Positions 1 to 11,307 of a stretch of 64,000 nucleotides of DNA are shown piece by piece. Each line of letters begins with the position of its first letter. Within the stretch, counting starts at the first letter, position 1. The translations under genes were made by a program, and so were the position numbers. The notes beneath the pieces are model-generated. The model did not search any database. It was not told where the DNA came from and worked only from the letters and a program-made list of their open reading frames with translations. The DNA comes from Plantago ovata (Eukaryota > Streptophyta > Magnoliopsida > Lamiales > Plantaginaceae), in contig CM051457.1 of assembly GCA_028274465.1 (NCBI GenBank), positions 29,733,313 to 29,797,312 of the forward strand, in the 5' to 3' direction.

Positions 1-915
1 CCAGTTGATGCCCCCGCTTGTTCTTTCTACACAGCCACCAGGTGTGGAAAGTTCTTCGGAGACAAACAACGTGCGTGTCCTCTTTATATACTATAGGCAT
101 TATTATTGCCATGTTTTTAATGACTGGACTAGACTACCAAAATTGCATTACTCTTCTCTATATGTGCATGTTATATATTTTCCTTGGATCGTAGTCGTAG
201 CATAGAAAAGGAACACTTAATTTTCTGAGCCTCTTATTTTTCACATGTTAATTTTTTTTTGGAGAAAGTTAAATTATGTGAGGTAATCTTGAGTTCATAA
301 TATCTTTTGAATATATATTAATCCCTACTCGAATAATATTTAAGCCGGTTCGTTTCGTTAAAGAAACGAGTAGAAAATAAATGCTTGAGCTCAAACCGAC
401 CTCAAGTTGAGTTCGTGATAAAATTTATAAGAATAAACTTGTGAACAAATGAAACAAATTAAAATGTTAAGATTAAGCAACTCGATCCAAGATTACTCAT
501 AAAAATCAACATTCCAAATGATAAAGTCATCAAAGTATAACAAATGAAAAACAATAAACAATTTAAGATGGATTGACAGGTTTGAAAATGTGGGCTATGG
601 GTATATGGAGATTTTCCGAGCCTCTTCAGTATTTATCGAGCCGCGCAAGCTGGCTCATTAATAAACAAACATAATTTTATGCTCGATCTCGATTCGAAAA
701 CCTTGACAGTACATGACTCACATAACAACAAACACTAGGCATTGGGAAGGGTTTTTTTTGCATGAAGCCAAAAACTTACATAAATTGTTTTGGATTGAGC
801 TGGGTTTGGACCATGTAAAACTTATTTTAGTTAAGTATTTTTATGCTCGTTTTTTACAATGTTATTACGTAATATTTTAAAATTTTAATTGTTTCAAAAA
901 AAGAAAAAGATAGAC
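1..915. other. gene-free AT-rich stretch with a degenerate repeat
   Basis: I see no supported gene here. Positions about 345-715 carry scattered GAGCC/GCTCG words, such as a GAGCCGCGCAAGCTGGCTC-like palindrome near 640. They resemble the 510-bp insertion at 20076-20585, so this is probably a decayed copy of the same non-autonomous family. The short frame at 5-205 has no recognisable domain. Confidence 0.4.
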
Positions 916-923
916 ACGACAAG

Positions 924-1158
924 CAGGGGCGAAGCTATGCTTCCCCTTTTAGGGCTTGAGCCCTACCCGCTTCTTAAAAACTAATAAATCTTTTATATAT
1001 ATGTATATTTTTCATATAATATTGAAATTGTGCCCTACCTTATTTATTGTTTATCAATGCTATATAATGATGTTAAGCTAATTCAAACACATTAAATTTA
1101 CAACTTAAAAAATAATATTAAGTGAGCCCTATATGATTTTCGAAAACCGTCGCCCCTC
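924..1158. mobile_element. 235-bp hAT-type MITE with 8-bp target duplication
   Basis: The element starts CAGGGGCGA and ends with the near-perfect inverse (TCGCCCCTC). It is flanked by a perfect 8-bp direct repeat ACGACAAG (916-923 and 1159-1166). An 8-bp target duplication with short CAGGGGCG-type terminal inverted repeats is typical of hAT transposons in plants. It encodes no protein, so it is non-autonomous. It lies about 350 bp upstream of the germin-like gene. Confidence 0.8.
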
Positions 1159-1387
1159 ACGACAAGGAAAAATGGCAAAAATAAACTAGTCAAATAACTA
1201 AACTTATAATTAAAAAAAAAACTGTAATAATTCAGATTTTGAAAATTGTAGAGAAGTTCATTTTATTTCAACATACACTGGACATGACAGATGCAGTGAT
1301 GCCATATTTTAACTAGTTGTGACCTTCACCTAGCAAATCAAATCATATATCACTTCACCGTTTGATATTCAGCAGATCTTGTACTAC

Positions 1388-1395
1388 TATAAATA
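1388..1395 (+). promoter_or_regulatory. TATA box of the germin-like gene
   Basis: TATAAATA lies 110 bp before the germin-like start codon, in the expected orientation. With transcription starting about 30 bp downstream, the 5' leader would be about 85 nt. This is positional inference only. Confidence 0.55.
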
Positions 1396-1505
1396 TCACA
1401 ACTTCAATTGCCAAACAAACAACCTCATCCAATAATTAAGCCAAGAGTTAAGTAACTCAAAATCCTTTTGCAATTAATCAAAATCTTATTGTCACATATA
1501 TAAAA

Positions 1506-2339
1506 ATGTCATTAACTCATTCCTTCACATTGTTCATTGCCCTTGTGGCAACCATTTGCTCACTTAGCCATGCCTATGATCCTGATCCTTTGCAAGACTT
1601 TTGTGTTGGAGTCAATGAAACTTCACCTTCTGGTACAATTCTTTAACCGTGTTTCATGTTTACTTGTATTCGGGCTTATGCACAATATTTTAGTGCGACA
1701 TTACTATTTTAGTGTCTTATTGTACATTGTCACTTCCATTTATAATAACTTTACAACTCCGTAATATATGCAGTTTTCGTAAATGGACAAATTTGCAAGG
1801 ACCCGACAACAGTCACGGCTGACGACTTCCTCTTCACCGGCCTCAACATTCCTGGTAACATAACTAGTCCAATTGGGTCCCGCCTCACTCCAGTATTCGT
1901 GGGCGAAATGCCAGGACTCAACACTCTCGGCATTTCCATGGTCAGAATTGACTTTGCACCTGCTGGTCTCAATTCCCCACATTCGCATCCCCATGCTTCT
2001 GAAATTCTCGTTGTTTTAGAAGGAACACTCTATGCCGGTTTCATTGGATCGAACCCCTTAACTACTTTAGGAAGGAACAGGCTCTACACCAGGACCCTAA
2101 ACGCAGGAGATGTTTTTGTCTTTCCTAAAGGACTAATTCATTTTCAATATAATGTTGGGCAAACAAATGCTGTCGCCTATGCTTTTCTGGGTAGCCAAAA
2201 TCCTGGAGTCGTCACTTTAGGAAATTCTCTTTTCGGAGCAGTTCCTCCTGTTAATCCTGATATGCTTGCAAGAGCATTCCAGTTGGACCGGGATGTGATT
2301 ACCCAACTACAAGCTGCAACTTGGACCGAGAATGTGTAG
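1506..2339 (+). CDS. germin-like protein (cupin superfamily), two exons
   Basis: The exons are 1506-1632 and 1774-2339, with a 141-bp GT-AG intron after codon 42, giving 230 residues. Residues 1-23 form a hydrophobic signal peptide ending SLSHA, so the product is probably secreted to the apoplast. Germin box 1 holds the disulphide pair Cys33 and Cys50. Box 2 has the metal ligands His112, His114 and Glu119 (HSHPHASE), and box 3 has His165 ([14 protein letters not shown]). Families with this manganese site include oxalate oxidases and superoxide dismutase-type germin-like proteins, but the activity cannot be decided from sequence. The length matches the family's usual 210-230 residues, and the intron after the first germin-box cysteine is the usual place for two-exon germin genes. 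No damage is visible. Confidence 0.93.
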
Positions 2340-2859
2340 GCACACGACTGCAAATTATCCTCTATTCTACTTAATTCTAATAATGTGGTATTTCACTTGT
2401 GTATTGTGTGCAATAATCATGCCATATTGGTATGAACCATTTAATGTTTGGAAAATCTGTTTGTAGTTTTCTTTTGACGTTGTGAATTTATCATCACATA
2501 TTGATCAATTTAAGTTGTGTATTGTTTCTGATCAACTTAGTCTCTACAAATAAATAAATTCAGTTTAGCCTTTTAGCTTCATTCGGTTCTATTCAATTCT
2601 TACAAAATGAACACTTTATTATAGAAGATAGATTAGATTTGACTCGATCGATTTTACTTAAAATTGACCTTGAGTTCAAGCACTAGTCTGAAGTTTGCGT
2701 CAGGACTCAGCAACAGCAGCCGGTGAAGATGAATTCATTCATTCATGATATCGACGAAATCCATCTTCAAATTAGTAACCGTCGATGGAAACTGATTGAA
2801 ACTTCTGGAATCAGTATAAAGTATCGCGAATTCTAGACATTCAATCAAACACGATGCAG

Positions 2860-3915
2860 TGAATTTATTGTAACCGTCGATGATTGCAGTGATGCAGTGA
2901 TTTGTTGTATCGGTTTTGAAACTGTTAAATCAACTAAATAGAACTCTTGTTTTCTGATCTTAGTGCTGGGAACAGTTGAAATGCGAAGAGCGTTATTCTT
3001 GAGTCTTGTTTTCTTGCAAGTTGCAATATCCAGGTTTGTACTTCGAATCAATTTTGATGACTACTTCATAGTTTGTTATACTGATTTGTGAGATAAAGGA
3101 AATAAAATCGTTGTTTTCTGATCTTTGTACTTGAGTTGTTGAACTTCTAAGAGCTCTATTCGTGAATTTTGTTTGCTTGGAAGTTTGCAAGACATTCTCC
3201 AGTTCTTATATTGAATCAATCTTGATGACCACTTTTATTATGAGTTTTCTGGTATTGTTTCATAACTTTAAGAAACATAGTAGTACTACTATATAGATAT
3301 AGTAGATAGAAAACTGCAGTAAAATGTCTAATATCCTCCTTTAGCCTGAGAATGAAACAATCTTCTTTGAGATCTGTGTTCCTTTTGCATTAGCACAATC
3401 AAGAATAGTCATCTATACTCTGATGTCTTGTCGTAGACTAATGGTTATATAACCAATAAACATGAATATTGAATGATGATTTACTGACTTTTGGTGTCGG
3501 TTTTGAAAGTATGATATCGATGAATAAGAACTGTTGGTTATCTGAGCTTTGTACTTGGAGTTGTTGAATTTTGAAGAGCCCTGTCATGTTTTTTTAGGTT
3601 TGTATTAATCTTGGCTACCACTTTTATTTTGTCTCTATGAGTTTTCTGGTATTTTCTCTGTAAATAGAGCGAATATATAAGTTCATGTGGTTAGGGTTGA
3701 ACCGTTGAATGATAACTTCACAAACATAGTACTATCATAGAAGGAAACCTGCAGAAAAACTTCTCATATGCTTAGCTAGTTTGCTTTGTCATGATGGCAG
3801 AGATCGATGAACAGCTGAGAAAGAAATGATCTTCATTGAGATCTAATGTTCCTTTTTCTTTTTTCTTTTTTCCATTGGCGTGTACAGTACAGCCATCTGA
3901 ACTTTGGTTCTTGAA
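2860..3915. repeat. diverged direct duplications in a gene-free region
   Basis: Three related segments start near 2890, 3095 and 3490. Each has the order TCGGTTTTGAAA (lost in the second), TTTTCTGATCTT-like, TTGAA-AAGAGC-TT-like and GATGACCACTTTTAT-like. The second and third copies extend further and share an AACATAGTA block, a CTGCAG block and a GAGATCT-TGTTCCTTTT block, so about 400 bp was duplicated. No frame is conserved between copies. I see no recognisable protein; the sequence may be intronic or untranslated. Confidence 0.5.
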
Positions 3916-4369
3916 ATTCATTCCACCAAATTTGAAGAACTTTGCCCATCTGTTCATCTTTTGTATGTTTCTGCTAACAAGAAAGATTGAAACTTAAACC
4001 AGATTGGACATACTCAGTATCCCCTGTACAGTACAGCCAGCCTTAGGAAAAAAACTGCGTCCTCTTGTTCTCCTTCCTCTGCCTTCTTTACGGAAGGCAA
4101 CAACCTTCCCTTTCAGTTTTTCTTCTCCAGCTACCCATTATATTTGGATTATTGCTTATTGCATCAACGCTCGTTGGTCGAGTTCTTCCAGACCTAGGAA
4201 TTGTAATTAAATCATCCATTGGTGGCAAAATCATAATTATCAGAAAACTCTCAGCTGACTCCAAACTGTCTTTTTGGATTTGTTTGTGTTTGGTTTATAT
4301 TAGTAGTTGTATGGAGTTGTTGTCTTGTGATGTTATGGTGCTATAAATGGAGCAATGTTAGAGTTGATT

Positions 4370-4530
4370 ATAGGCACTAAACTTACCCTGCATTCAGTTG
4401 CTTTACCCTGATGAAAATAATGGACATATAGATCACAATGAGTATAGGCACTAAAGTTACCCTGCATTCAATTCCTTTGCTTCACCCTGATAAAAATAAT
4501 AGACATATAGTCATTTAGATCACAATGTTA
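4370..4530. repeat. about 73-bp tandem duplication
   Basis: The block TATAGGCACTAAAGTTACC...GGACATATAG...GATCACAATG occurs twice in direct orientation, starting near 4370 and 4443. There are a few substitutions and a small insertion. It does not overlap a recognised gene. Confidence 0.6.
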
Positions 4531-6191
4531 TATTCGTAAAATGCTCTTACTAAGTTAATTACTACCTTTAATATGAAAAAACATGCAAACACACAATCTG
4601 TAGGAAACTGCTGCAGGTACTTCAAAAGCCTAATTGGGATTTAATATAGAGTAAAAATTACTATAGTAATTTAATGAGCTTGAGGTTTGTCATGCTGGGG
4701 TAATATAAGGGATATATGGCAACTGTGGTAAGTACTCAGAAGAGTCAGAAGCACGATTACGGGTACTTCATGAGTTAAACTCGTCCTGCTTGCTCTACAG
4801 TTGCAAATTTTCATTGAAGACCCAATACACATTTACGCACTAATCTTTGAATTTTATGACATCATGAGCTAATTCTATATTTGGGAGGGTAGACATAGTA
4901 ATGCCAATGAGAGTATATTTCTGTTCCTGATGTATTATTATCGTGTGACCAGGTAAATTGAAAAAAGATGCTACTGACTGCTGGTGCAAACTACCTTGCT
5001 CTAAGCGTCTAACAGGATCATTGCCAGACATTACAACTTGGTCTTCTGCTCTCCCTAATGAGCTAAGCTCAGGCATCTGCCAGTGGAGAGTTTGTGACGT
5101 TGATTCATGACAATTTATGAGTGATCAAACTATGATATACCACTTCTTTCTGTAGAGGTTCCACCTGAAATGTCCATGCAGTTTTGTAGTTTGTCAGAAC
5201 TCGTGAAGACAGTGAACGACTCGGCTAAGCTGAATGTAAACAAGAACTTATGCCCCCATCAAATGTGTAGAATTAGTTATCAGCAGGTTTAGCCTTTTCC
5301 TAGAGCTGACATAGTCCAATGCATTGCACCCTGTCATGCATGTTTGTTGCTGGTTATGGTTTGGAGTCAATCGTTGTATCACTTAACTTCCAAGCTGTCG
5401 TCAATCTTTGTATCACTTAACTTTATAGTACTATGTATTTGATATCCCACATGAAGAGTTGAAATGAAAACTGTTATCATTATACCAAGTGATGAAGTTG
5501 CAGCTGTCCACTAGGGGTGGGGGTCTGGGAATGTGCACATAATAAATCAAACCCTAAACCCTTTCAGTAAACTGATATCTCAGTGCAAGGGGTTGTTTGT
5601 CCGGCATTTGTCCCCTCTTGAACAAAACTGAAATGCCAAGTCCCTTATGTGTAGATTCCCAGAGTTGACATGAAACCCACCAAGTGGTTTGAAGGTGGTG
5701 CTGCTTGCTAGTATTTCCTCAATGCTGTCTCGCGGTCACTTGTTATCCTCGCCACTCGAACCACCCTACTTTTTACTCGTCAAAATCCAGAGCAGATATT
5801 GTTATACTCAACACACCGAAATCCAGGCTCCTCTTGCTCAATTCTTCCGGTATGTTCCATTTTTGTTATCATAGCTCGATTTCTACTGTACTATATTGTA
5901 GTGATGGTTGAAAAACGTGGCTCGCACAAGGTTAGCAAAAAATTTCTAAAAGGATAAGCCATACACGTTTCGCACGAGCTAGCATATAATTAACTCGACT
6001 AGATCAAACTGGTTGCAAAACAAAAGTTGTGAGAAGTTTCGTATAACTGTGTTTCCCGCCTTCAAACCCCAGAGTCAATCCTAGCCCTTCATTTCTCCAG
6101 ATTGAATTTCAGCCACTCGAACAATGAACTACGCTGATTAAGCTATTAAATCAGCAAGTTTCAGTAAACATACTAGAATCACATACACATA
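4531..6191. other. gene-free stretch, nothing recognised
   Basis: Short frames at 4840-5076 (-) and 5689-5911 (+) have no domain I can name and no convincing splice partners. A hydrophobic frame at 4065-4346 (+), just before this stretch, contains LPIIFGLLLIASTLVG. This could be a transmembrane relic but is not enough to assign a family. Confidence 0.35.
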
Positions 6192-6625
6192 TCACATATT
6201 ATAGCTCTCCATTGGTGAACGTTCCGACTCGCTTAAATTCCCTGCTTCATATGTGTGTCCATACAGAGGTTCAAGAGCACTTGCCATCGCAATCTGTGTA
6301 ACAGAATTCACAGTTGAATCGAATATATGCCTCAAAATCAAAAAGGAGGAAACGTTGAATAGAAAAATGAGGCCTTACTAGTACACTAAATCAAGTAAGT
6401 AACATTGCAAAGCGATGTGGTGGAGGCACTTGAAAGTGAGAGTTCATCCACATGGCCCAACATAAACATAGGTGAAACACGCAAAGGGTACTGTGCAACC
6501 GTCACTATGATCATCAGCAATGCAATACAGTTCACTCCACTGAACGCCCCAGCAAACATCGCACATTGCCTAGGCTTTCCTTTCGGAAGCTCATCTGGCC
6601 CTGGCAGCATTCGCCTTTCATGTAC
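6192..6625 (-). CDS. last two exons of an unrecognised membrane protein (partial or relic)
   Basis: Two frames join in phase on the minus strand: 6500-6625 (42 codons) and 6192-6293 (34 codons with TGA). Plausible splice sites are AAG before VHERRMLPG, ACG/GTTGCA as donor and ACAG before ATTGCG. The joined peptide has a charged start, a hydrophobic segment GVNCIALLMIIVTIAMA that crosses the splice junction, and a polar tail ending ERSPMESYNM. Upstream exons would have to lie between 6626 and the MATE stop at 6997, which leaves little room. It may be a 3' fragment left by rearrangement. I do not recognise the family. Confidence 0.28.
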
Positions 6626-6996
6626 CTTCAGAGATGAGAAATAATAGAACAAGATAGCGCTTGTTGCTTTGATTGTGTTTGTATGGAATGACAAGATGCT
6701 ATATATTGAAGTGTCACATGTCAGAGATCGATCTAAATCTGAAAGAAGTTTCATTCAATATTAATTCTAGGTACTTGTTGCAGTCGATGGTTTCATGTTG
6801 CCAGCGTACATAAATTTATTCAGTGAGTTGAGCTTACATAATTTGTATGGTTAATTTACCATTTTACATCTCAATTTTCCACTTCTATGCAAATAGTAAT
6901 TAATTTAACCGCCACATATACTCCAAGTATAGTAGCTACTAAATTTTCAACAAAGTAGACTTTCCTCAGCTCTGCACCTCTTGTAATGATTTATCG

Positions 6997-9312
6997 TCAC
7001 AGTTCCATCAAATCACTTCTTGCTTGGATTGCCTGAATTGCAAAGGAAAAAGTTTACCTTAGAACCTTCACGGACAATGCAATGACAGAATAAATTTTGA
7101 GACTACTTTGGTGGGGTAAATTTTGAGACTATTTTGGTGGGGTTAGCCAGGCCCTTGCGATAGTGCAAAACAAGGGCGACAATTGAAGATCCGAGTAGCA
7201 AGCTACACATTGCATTGGGCCTTAACCCAAAAAAAATTAGATTAATATCGTAACCCAATGGGCTACATATTAGATATTAAACTAATAAGAACAAATACTA
7301 CACTTGATCTTAGCCCAAAGGCCGAGAAAGGTATGAGTAGTTCAGTGTATAACTGTGTCATTATATATTAACTGACCAAAATACTATCTATATGAAACTC
7401 ATGTGGGATAAACAAACACATAAACTCAGACTGTAACAAAACTTCTTCTTTCTGTTCTAGATTGAAGCAGGTCAATGAAAGAAACATAACCTGTTTTCCC
7501 CAGTCTGTGAATACTGCTACGATTGAAAGAACAATTGATTGTAACACTGAACCAATCACGATCCCGATCCAGAACCCCTTTGCCTTCCAGTTTTCGGTGA
7601 AGCCCAACACTACAGCTACTGGAATTCCAACTAGATAAAATGCTGCTAAGTTAACATAAGCACCTATATGTTGCCATCCACTTCCCCTCGCGATTCCTGA
7701 TGCATGTTGAGAAACAAGTTAAGAAAATATGAACCAACATTTCACTTTCGTGTTATATTGTGCTACAGAGTATTAATTACCGGAGATGACTGCTTGGAAA
7801 CTATCTGCGATAGTTGACAGACAAATAAGAGGAGTCATGGCAGCAATATAATGCACTACTTGCTTCTCGTTGCTGTAAGCACGTCCCAAAATGTTGCGAC
7901 AGCTGAAGAGAGAAAAGCTGACAGTGATAGTCTCTACAAAGGCAAGAAACATGATGGCCCAGACTGCAACACGAGCCTTGTGAGGATTTCCAGCTCCTAA
8001 TTCATTTGAAACCCGAGTGCTACAAAATTGAACTGCATAATAATTAGTATTCGCTCAGTATCATCAACTGGTATGAAAAGAAGACATATAAAAACTGCCA
8101 CAGACCTTGCTGCAGCTCCGAATCCATAAGGAACAGTGAAGTGCAATGTTGAAATTGTTAAGCTGAACATTGGCATGCCAGTGTTAGTTCATATCAAATG
8201 AACTGAGTATACGCAGTAAATGATAACGCATTCATTAATTCATTACCAAATTGATAGCACCGATGTTTCAAGTGTAGGATTTGGTAAAAGGCCTGATAAG
8301 AGAACAAGCAGCTCGAGCGACCACCATTTGAGGCTACATAATTATCACATCCACCAACAATACAAGATATTACATTCATTAACAGAATTGCAAAACAACT
8401 GAATATACTGCATTTGAAACCCTTACCAGACCATAACAGCAGAGGGAATAGCCAGGCGAAAGAACTTCCCCATCACACGAAATGCCTCAACAGAGAATGT
8501 CAATCTTGTTTTCTTACACGAGGCTGAGAACTTGATGTACAATGCAAGTAGAAGCACATATAACCAGTTGGATACACAAAATGCTATTGCTGCACCAATA
8601 CTCCCAAGGTCCAACTTATATATGAAAACCGAAGTCGTCGGAACATGGAAACATAGCACGAAAAACGAGATCATGACCATTGGAAAAATCAAGCTCTGAG
8701 TCTGCAAGTATCTTACAAGCGGCTTAGAAAACGCACCACCAAACAATGCAGGAATAAGCCAAATAGCGTACTTCTCTGCCTCTCGTGACACCAAACGGTC
8801 TTGTCTCATCAACACAAGTAGTTCCTCCGTGAAGAACCAGAGCACACAAATCGGAATGCAGACAAGATTAAGCGAGAATATGGCACTGTATGTGTAAACA
8901 CCGAGCTTTTGGTATTGCTTAGCACCATACGCCTGCCCGCAGAGAGTCTCCAGTCCTCCAACCAACCCCGACTGAGAAAGAAACATGAAAACGAGGAAAA
9001 ATTAAGATTACTGCAAGTCTGTAACAGACTATATAAGCCTGTTATTCCAATACAGAACCAGAAAATTAAACTACTTACAAGAAGACTGAAACCAGTCACA
9101 TTAGTAAGAGATGTGGCAATAGCGACACTTGATAACGCGACCTGACCTAGGCGTCCGACCATCATCACTGATACAACTTGTAACATGTATTGCAGGACCG
9201 AAACAGCCACCAATGGTGCTGCTATTTTGCTCAGCTTCTTCAGCTCTTGCACGAAAACTTCCCACGACACGTTCCATTTCAGTTCTTCCCTGTCTGGCAA
9301 CTCAGTTTCCAT
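6997..9312 (-). CDS. MATE efflux transporter (DETOXIFICATION family), seven exons
   Basis: The exons (5' to 3' on the minus strand) are 9079-9312, 8427-8971, 8247-8333, 8106-8162, 7781-8019, 7491-7696 and 6997-7032. All junctions are GT-AG and in phase, giving 467 residues. MATE proteins are 12-helix antiporters that export organic cations, alkaloids, flavonoids or citrate across the plasma or vacuolar membrane. Visible signatures are [17 protein letters not shown] (residues 79-95), [10 protein letters not shown] from residue 260, [25 protein letters not shown] (309-318) and GIARGSGWQ from 388. The last exon supplies only 11 residues and the stop, which suits the short charged tail of this family. 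The N-terminal region is short with one charged cluster before the first helix. The substrate cannot be inferred. The last intron contains a U2 snRNA gene in the same orientation. Confidence 0.92.
7091..7142. repeat. 26-bp tandem duplication at the U2 3' flank
   Basis: TAAATTTTGAGACTAC/TTTTGGTGGGG occurs twice head to tail (7091-7116 and 7117-7142) with one mismatch. The second copy overlaps the 3' terminal bases of the U2 snRNA gene, and the first lies in its 3' flank. Read on the minus strand, each copy contains CA-N4-AGTCTCAA. This is close to, but does not exactly match, the plant snRNA 3'-box consensus CA(N)3-10AGTNNAA. Confidence 0.7.
7138..7334 (-). ncRNA. U2 spliceosomal snRNA (diverged, intron-nested copy)
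   Basis: The minus strand from 7334 reads ATACCTTTCTCGGCCTTTG, then GGCTAAGATCAAGTGTAGTA, which is the highly conserved U2 5' end with the branch-point-recognition GTAGTA. Its 197-nt length fits plant U2 (about 196). Many positions differ from the usual plant sequence as I recall it, but helices remain: stem IIa TATTAG/CTAATA, stem IIb GTAGCCC/GGGTTAC with one G-U pair, stem III GTAGC-TT-GCTAC, and stem IV GCCCTTG/CAAGGGC enclosing a TTGCACTA loop. A T-rich AATTTTTTTTGG segment sits at the Sm-site position. Upstream are a USE (7399-7409) and a TATA box (7361-7367) at plant snRNA spacing. It could be a transcribed variant or a young pseudogene; the preserved pairing favours the first. Confidence 0.85.
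7361..7367 (-). promoter_or_regulatory. TATA box of the U2 snRNA gene
   Basis: TATATAA on the minus strand ends 27 bp before the U2 5' end. It lies about 31 bp from the USE, the spacing (about four helical turns) of RNA polymerase II-type plant snRNA promoters. Polymerase III-type promoters use a shorter spacing of about 23-24 bp. Confidence 0.7.
7399..7409 (-). promoter_or_regulatory. upstream sequence element (USE) of the U2 snRNA gene
   Basis: ATCCCACATGA on the minus strand matches 9 of 11 positions of the plant snRNA USE consensus RTCCCACATCG, with the core CCCACAT intact. It is 65-75 bp upstream of the U2 5' end, where the element normally lies. Confidence 0.75.
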
Positions 9313-11307
9313 ATCTTACTTCCTCTATATAACTTCAAAACTCCACTGTCTGGAAAACTATAGACTTAAATGTGATAGGCTATCAGTGTGAAAATCACAC
9401 AGGTTTATACTTTGAGCAAGATGCAAATGTGTCATACGATACAGATTAATTACTAGTAATAAGACTTTTTATTATGAGAGATGGATTTGAGTTCTTATGA
9501 AAGTGCTCATATTTAAGTTCAAGTTGGATTTGAGTACTATTTAATTCATGTAATCACATTACTATACATTTTAGTCTTTGACATGAGAATCCCACTTGTA
9601 TACAGTTTAGCATTCTTAGCATAGTGCCTTGGTCCTGATAACAAGGAGTTCACCACAAATTTGTCTTTACTTTAAATACTTGGACATTAGACTTGTCCAT
9701 GGTCTACTAGAATGGTACTTTCTATATATCTGGTTAAATGTTTTTCATTCAGTGTTGTTGATTATTTTGGATCGCTACCGATACTGATTTAGAAGTAATT
9801 TACAACTTAAAAGGAAAAAAATGAACAAAATAGAATGGACAGTTCTGATCTAGACAGATGAGGAAGTGTGAAAGATAACAAAATCTCTCTGACATGTGAG
9901 AAGGAAAAAACAAGATAGGTTGTTGTTGGGTAGATTGGCTTGTGTTTAGATCAAGAAACTTGTCTGTGTTTTGTACTCTGATAATCTGATTTGATGTATA
10001 ATGTATACTACTAACTAAAAAAAATTGAAAATATCTTTTGTAATCAGGTCTGATTCTGTTGAGATTGATTTGTCTTTTTCTTTGCTCCAGGTTCCAGGAA
10101 TCCTCTCATAATCCGGTGATATTCTATATTTCTATTGTCCTCCATTCTCATTGATTTCCTGCACGATCCTATAAAGTTCAGCACATCAAAACTTGTCGTA
10201 TCGGATGGATCAAGCTCAGTAATATTGGATCTGCCTGCTCGGATGGCCCAAAATTGTCATCCCTAATATTATGGCGAAATTCTTGCTAGCACCCCATTCA
10301 CACACAAAATTCTAAAAAACACCAAGGGCCTGATTGGTAAAATCCTCCTTCCCAAATAATGTTAAAAGTTTTAAAATACATTCGGAGCTGACCGGTCGGG
10401 GCTTGTTTCACATGTGAAATTCTGAGGTTTGACCAAAGTAAAAACCAAAAACCCCATGTGAAAGAATGTAGGATCGGTATAACTTGATTTAGATACAAAT
10501 TACCTCAGCCAATAACATAGATTGACTACGGGGTTCATTGAACACCTACGTCAACTTGCAGATTAACAAACACACATAATATATATAAATTAAAGCACAG
10601 CGGAATATAAAGAAGAACATGTGTTTGAAACTTTTCAATAGCAGCTTTTGTAAGCTTGCTTGATGCCCAGTCAAGGCAGAAAATCAACTAGAAAAGATCT
10701 TGTTCGTACAACGCTATATACTCTCGATATCTATCCTAGTAAAACAACACTAGTCACCTATAAAGATGATATAGAAATCAATCTATCTATTCTACCTTCA
10801 ATACGCTGTTAGAGAAGTCTAGAATATAAACTATTGTAAAATACACGTAAACTAAAATAATAAAAGAACCTAAAACTCAATAACTCGAATGCTCTCTTAT
10901 TGTTGTCTCGTCATGTGTAGTTTCTGGCTTGTCGACCCTCTGGTATATATAGTAGTGGAATACGTAGTCGACAATGATCAGGAAACACGTATTGATGAAT
11001 CTGGACAGGATCTGGAATTAGTCTTCTATTAGGAATAAACTTATTCTTCAATAACTCCTTTTCCTATTAAGACTTGATTTCTTTTTGAGTACTTTGAATA
11101 AGTCTCTTCCTTCTTGTAATCTGACAATTCTCACGTGCTAATAAACTTCCTGCACAAGTAAAACAACTATAACTGTGGAACAATTAGTGTTAGAATAGGT
11201 AAAACTAAAATAGACAGCAAAGTGCTATGTTTCCCGAACCTAGGGGTTGAGTGAACCTAAAGGTGAATCCCTATGTCAACACCCTTGAAACAGTGACACT
11301 TACACCA
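9313..11307. other. gene-free stretch, nothing recognised
   Basis: AT-rich DNA without a supported frame. The region around 10530-11280 has repeat-like phrases (GCACAGCGGAATATAAAG near 10600) that suggest old retroelement sequence, but I cannot delimit any ends. Confidence 0.35.

Noticed and set aside
1537..1764. 75-codon frame at the germin-like gene
   Set aside because: It runs out of frame across exon 1 and the intron of the germin-like gene; the spliced gene explains the sequence.
7138..7334. U2 copy as a retro-pseudogene
   Set aside because: There is no poly(A) tail and no flanking duplication seen. The copy has upstream USE and TATA elements, which retrocopies lack.
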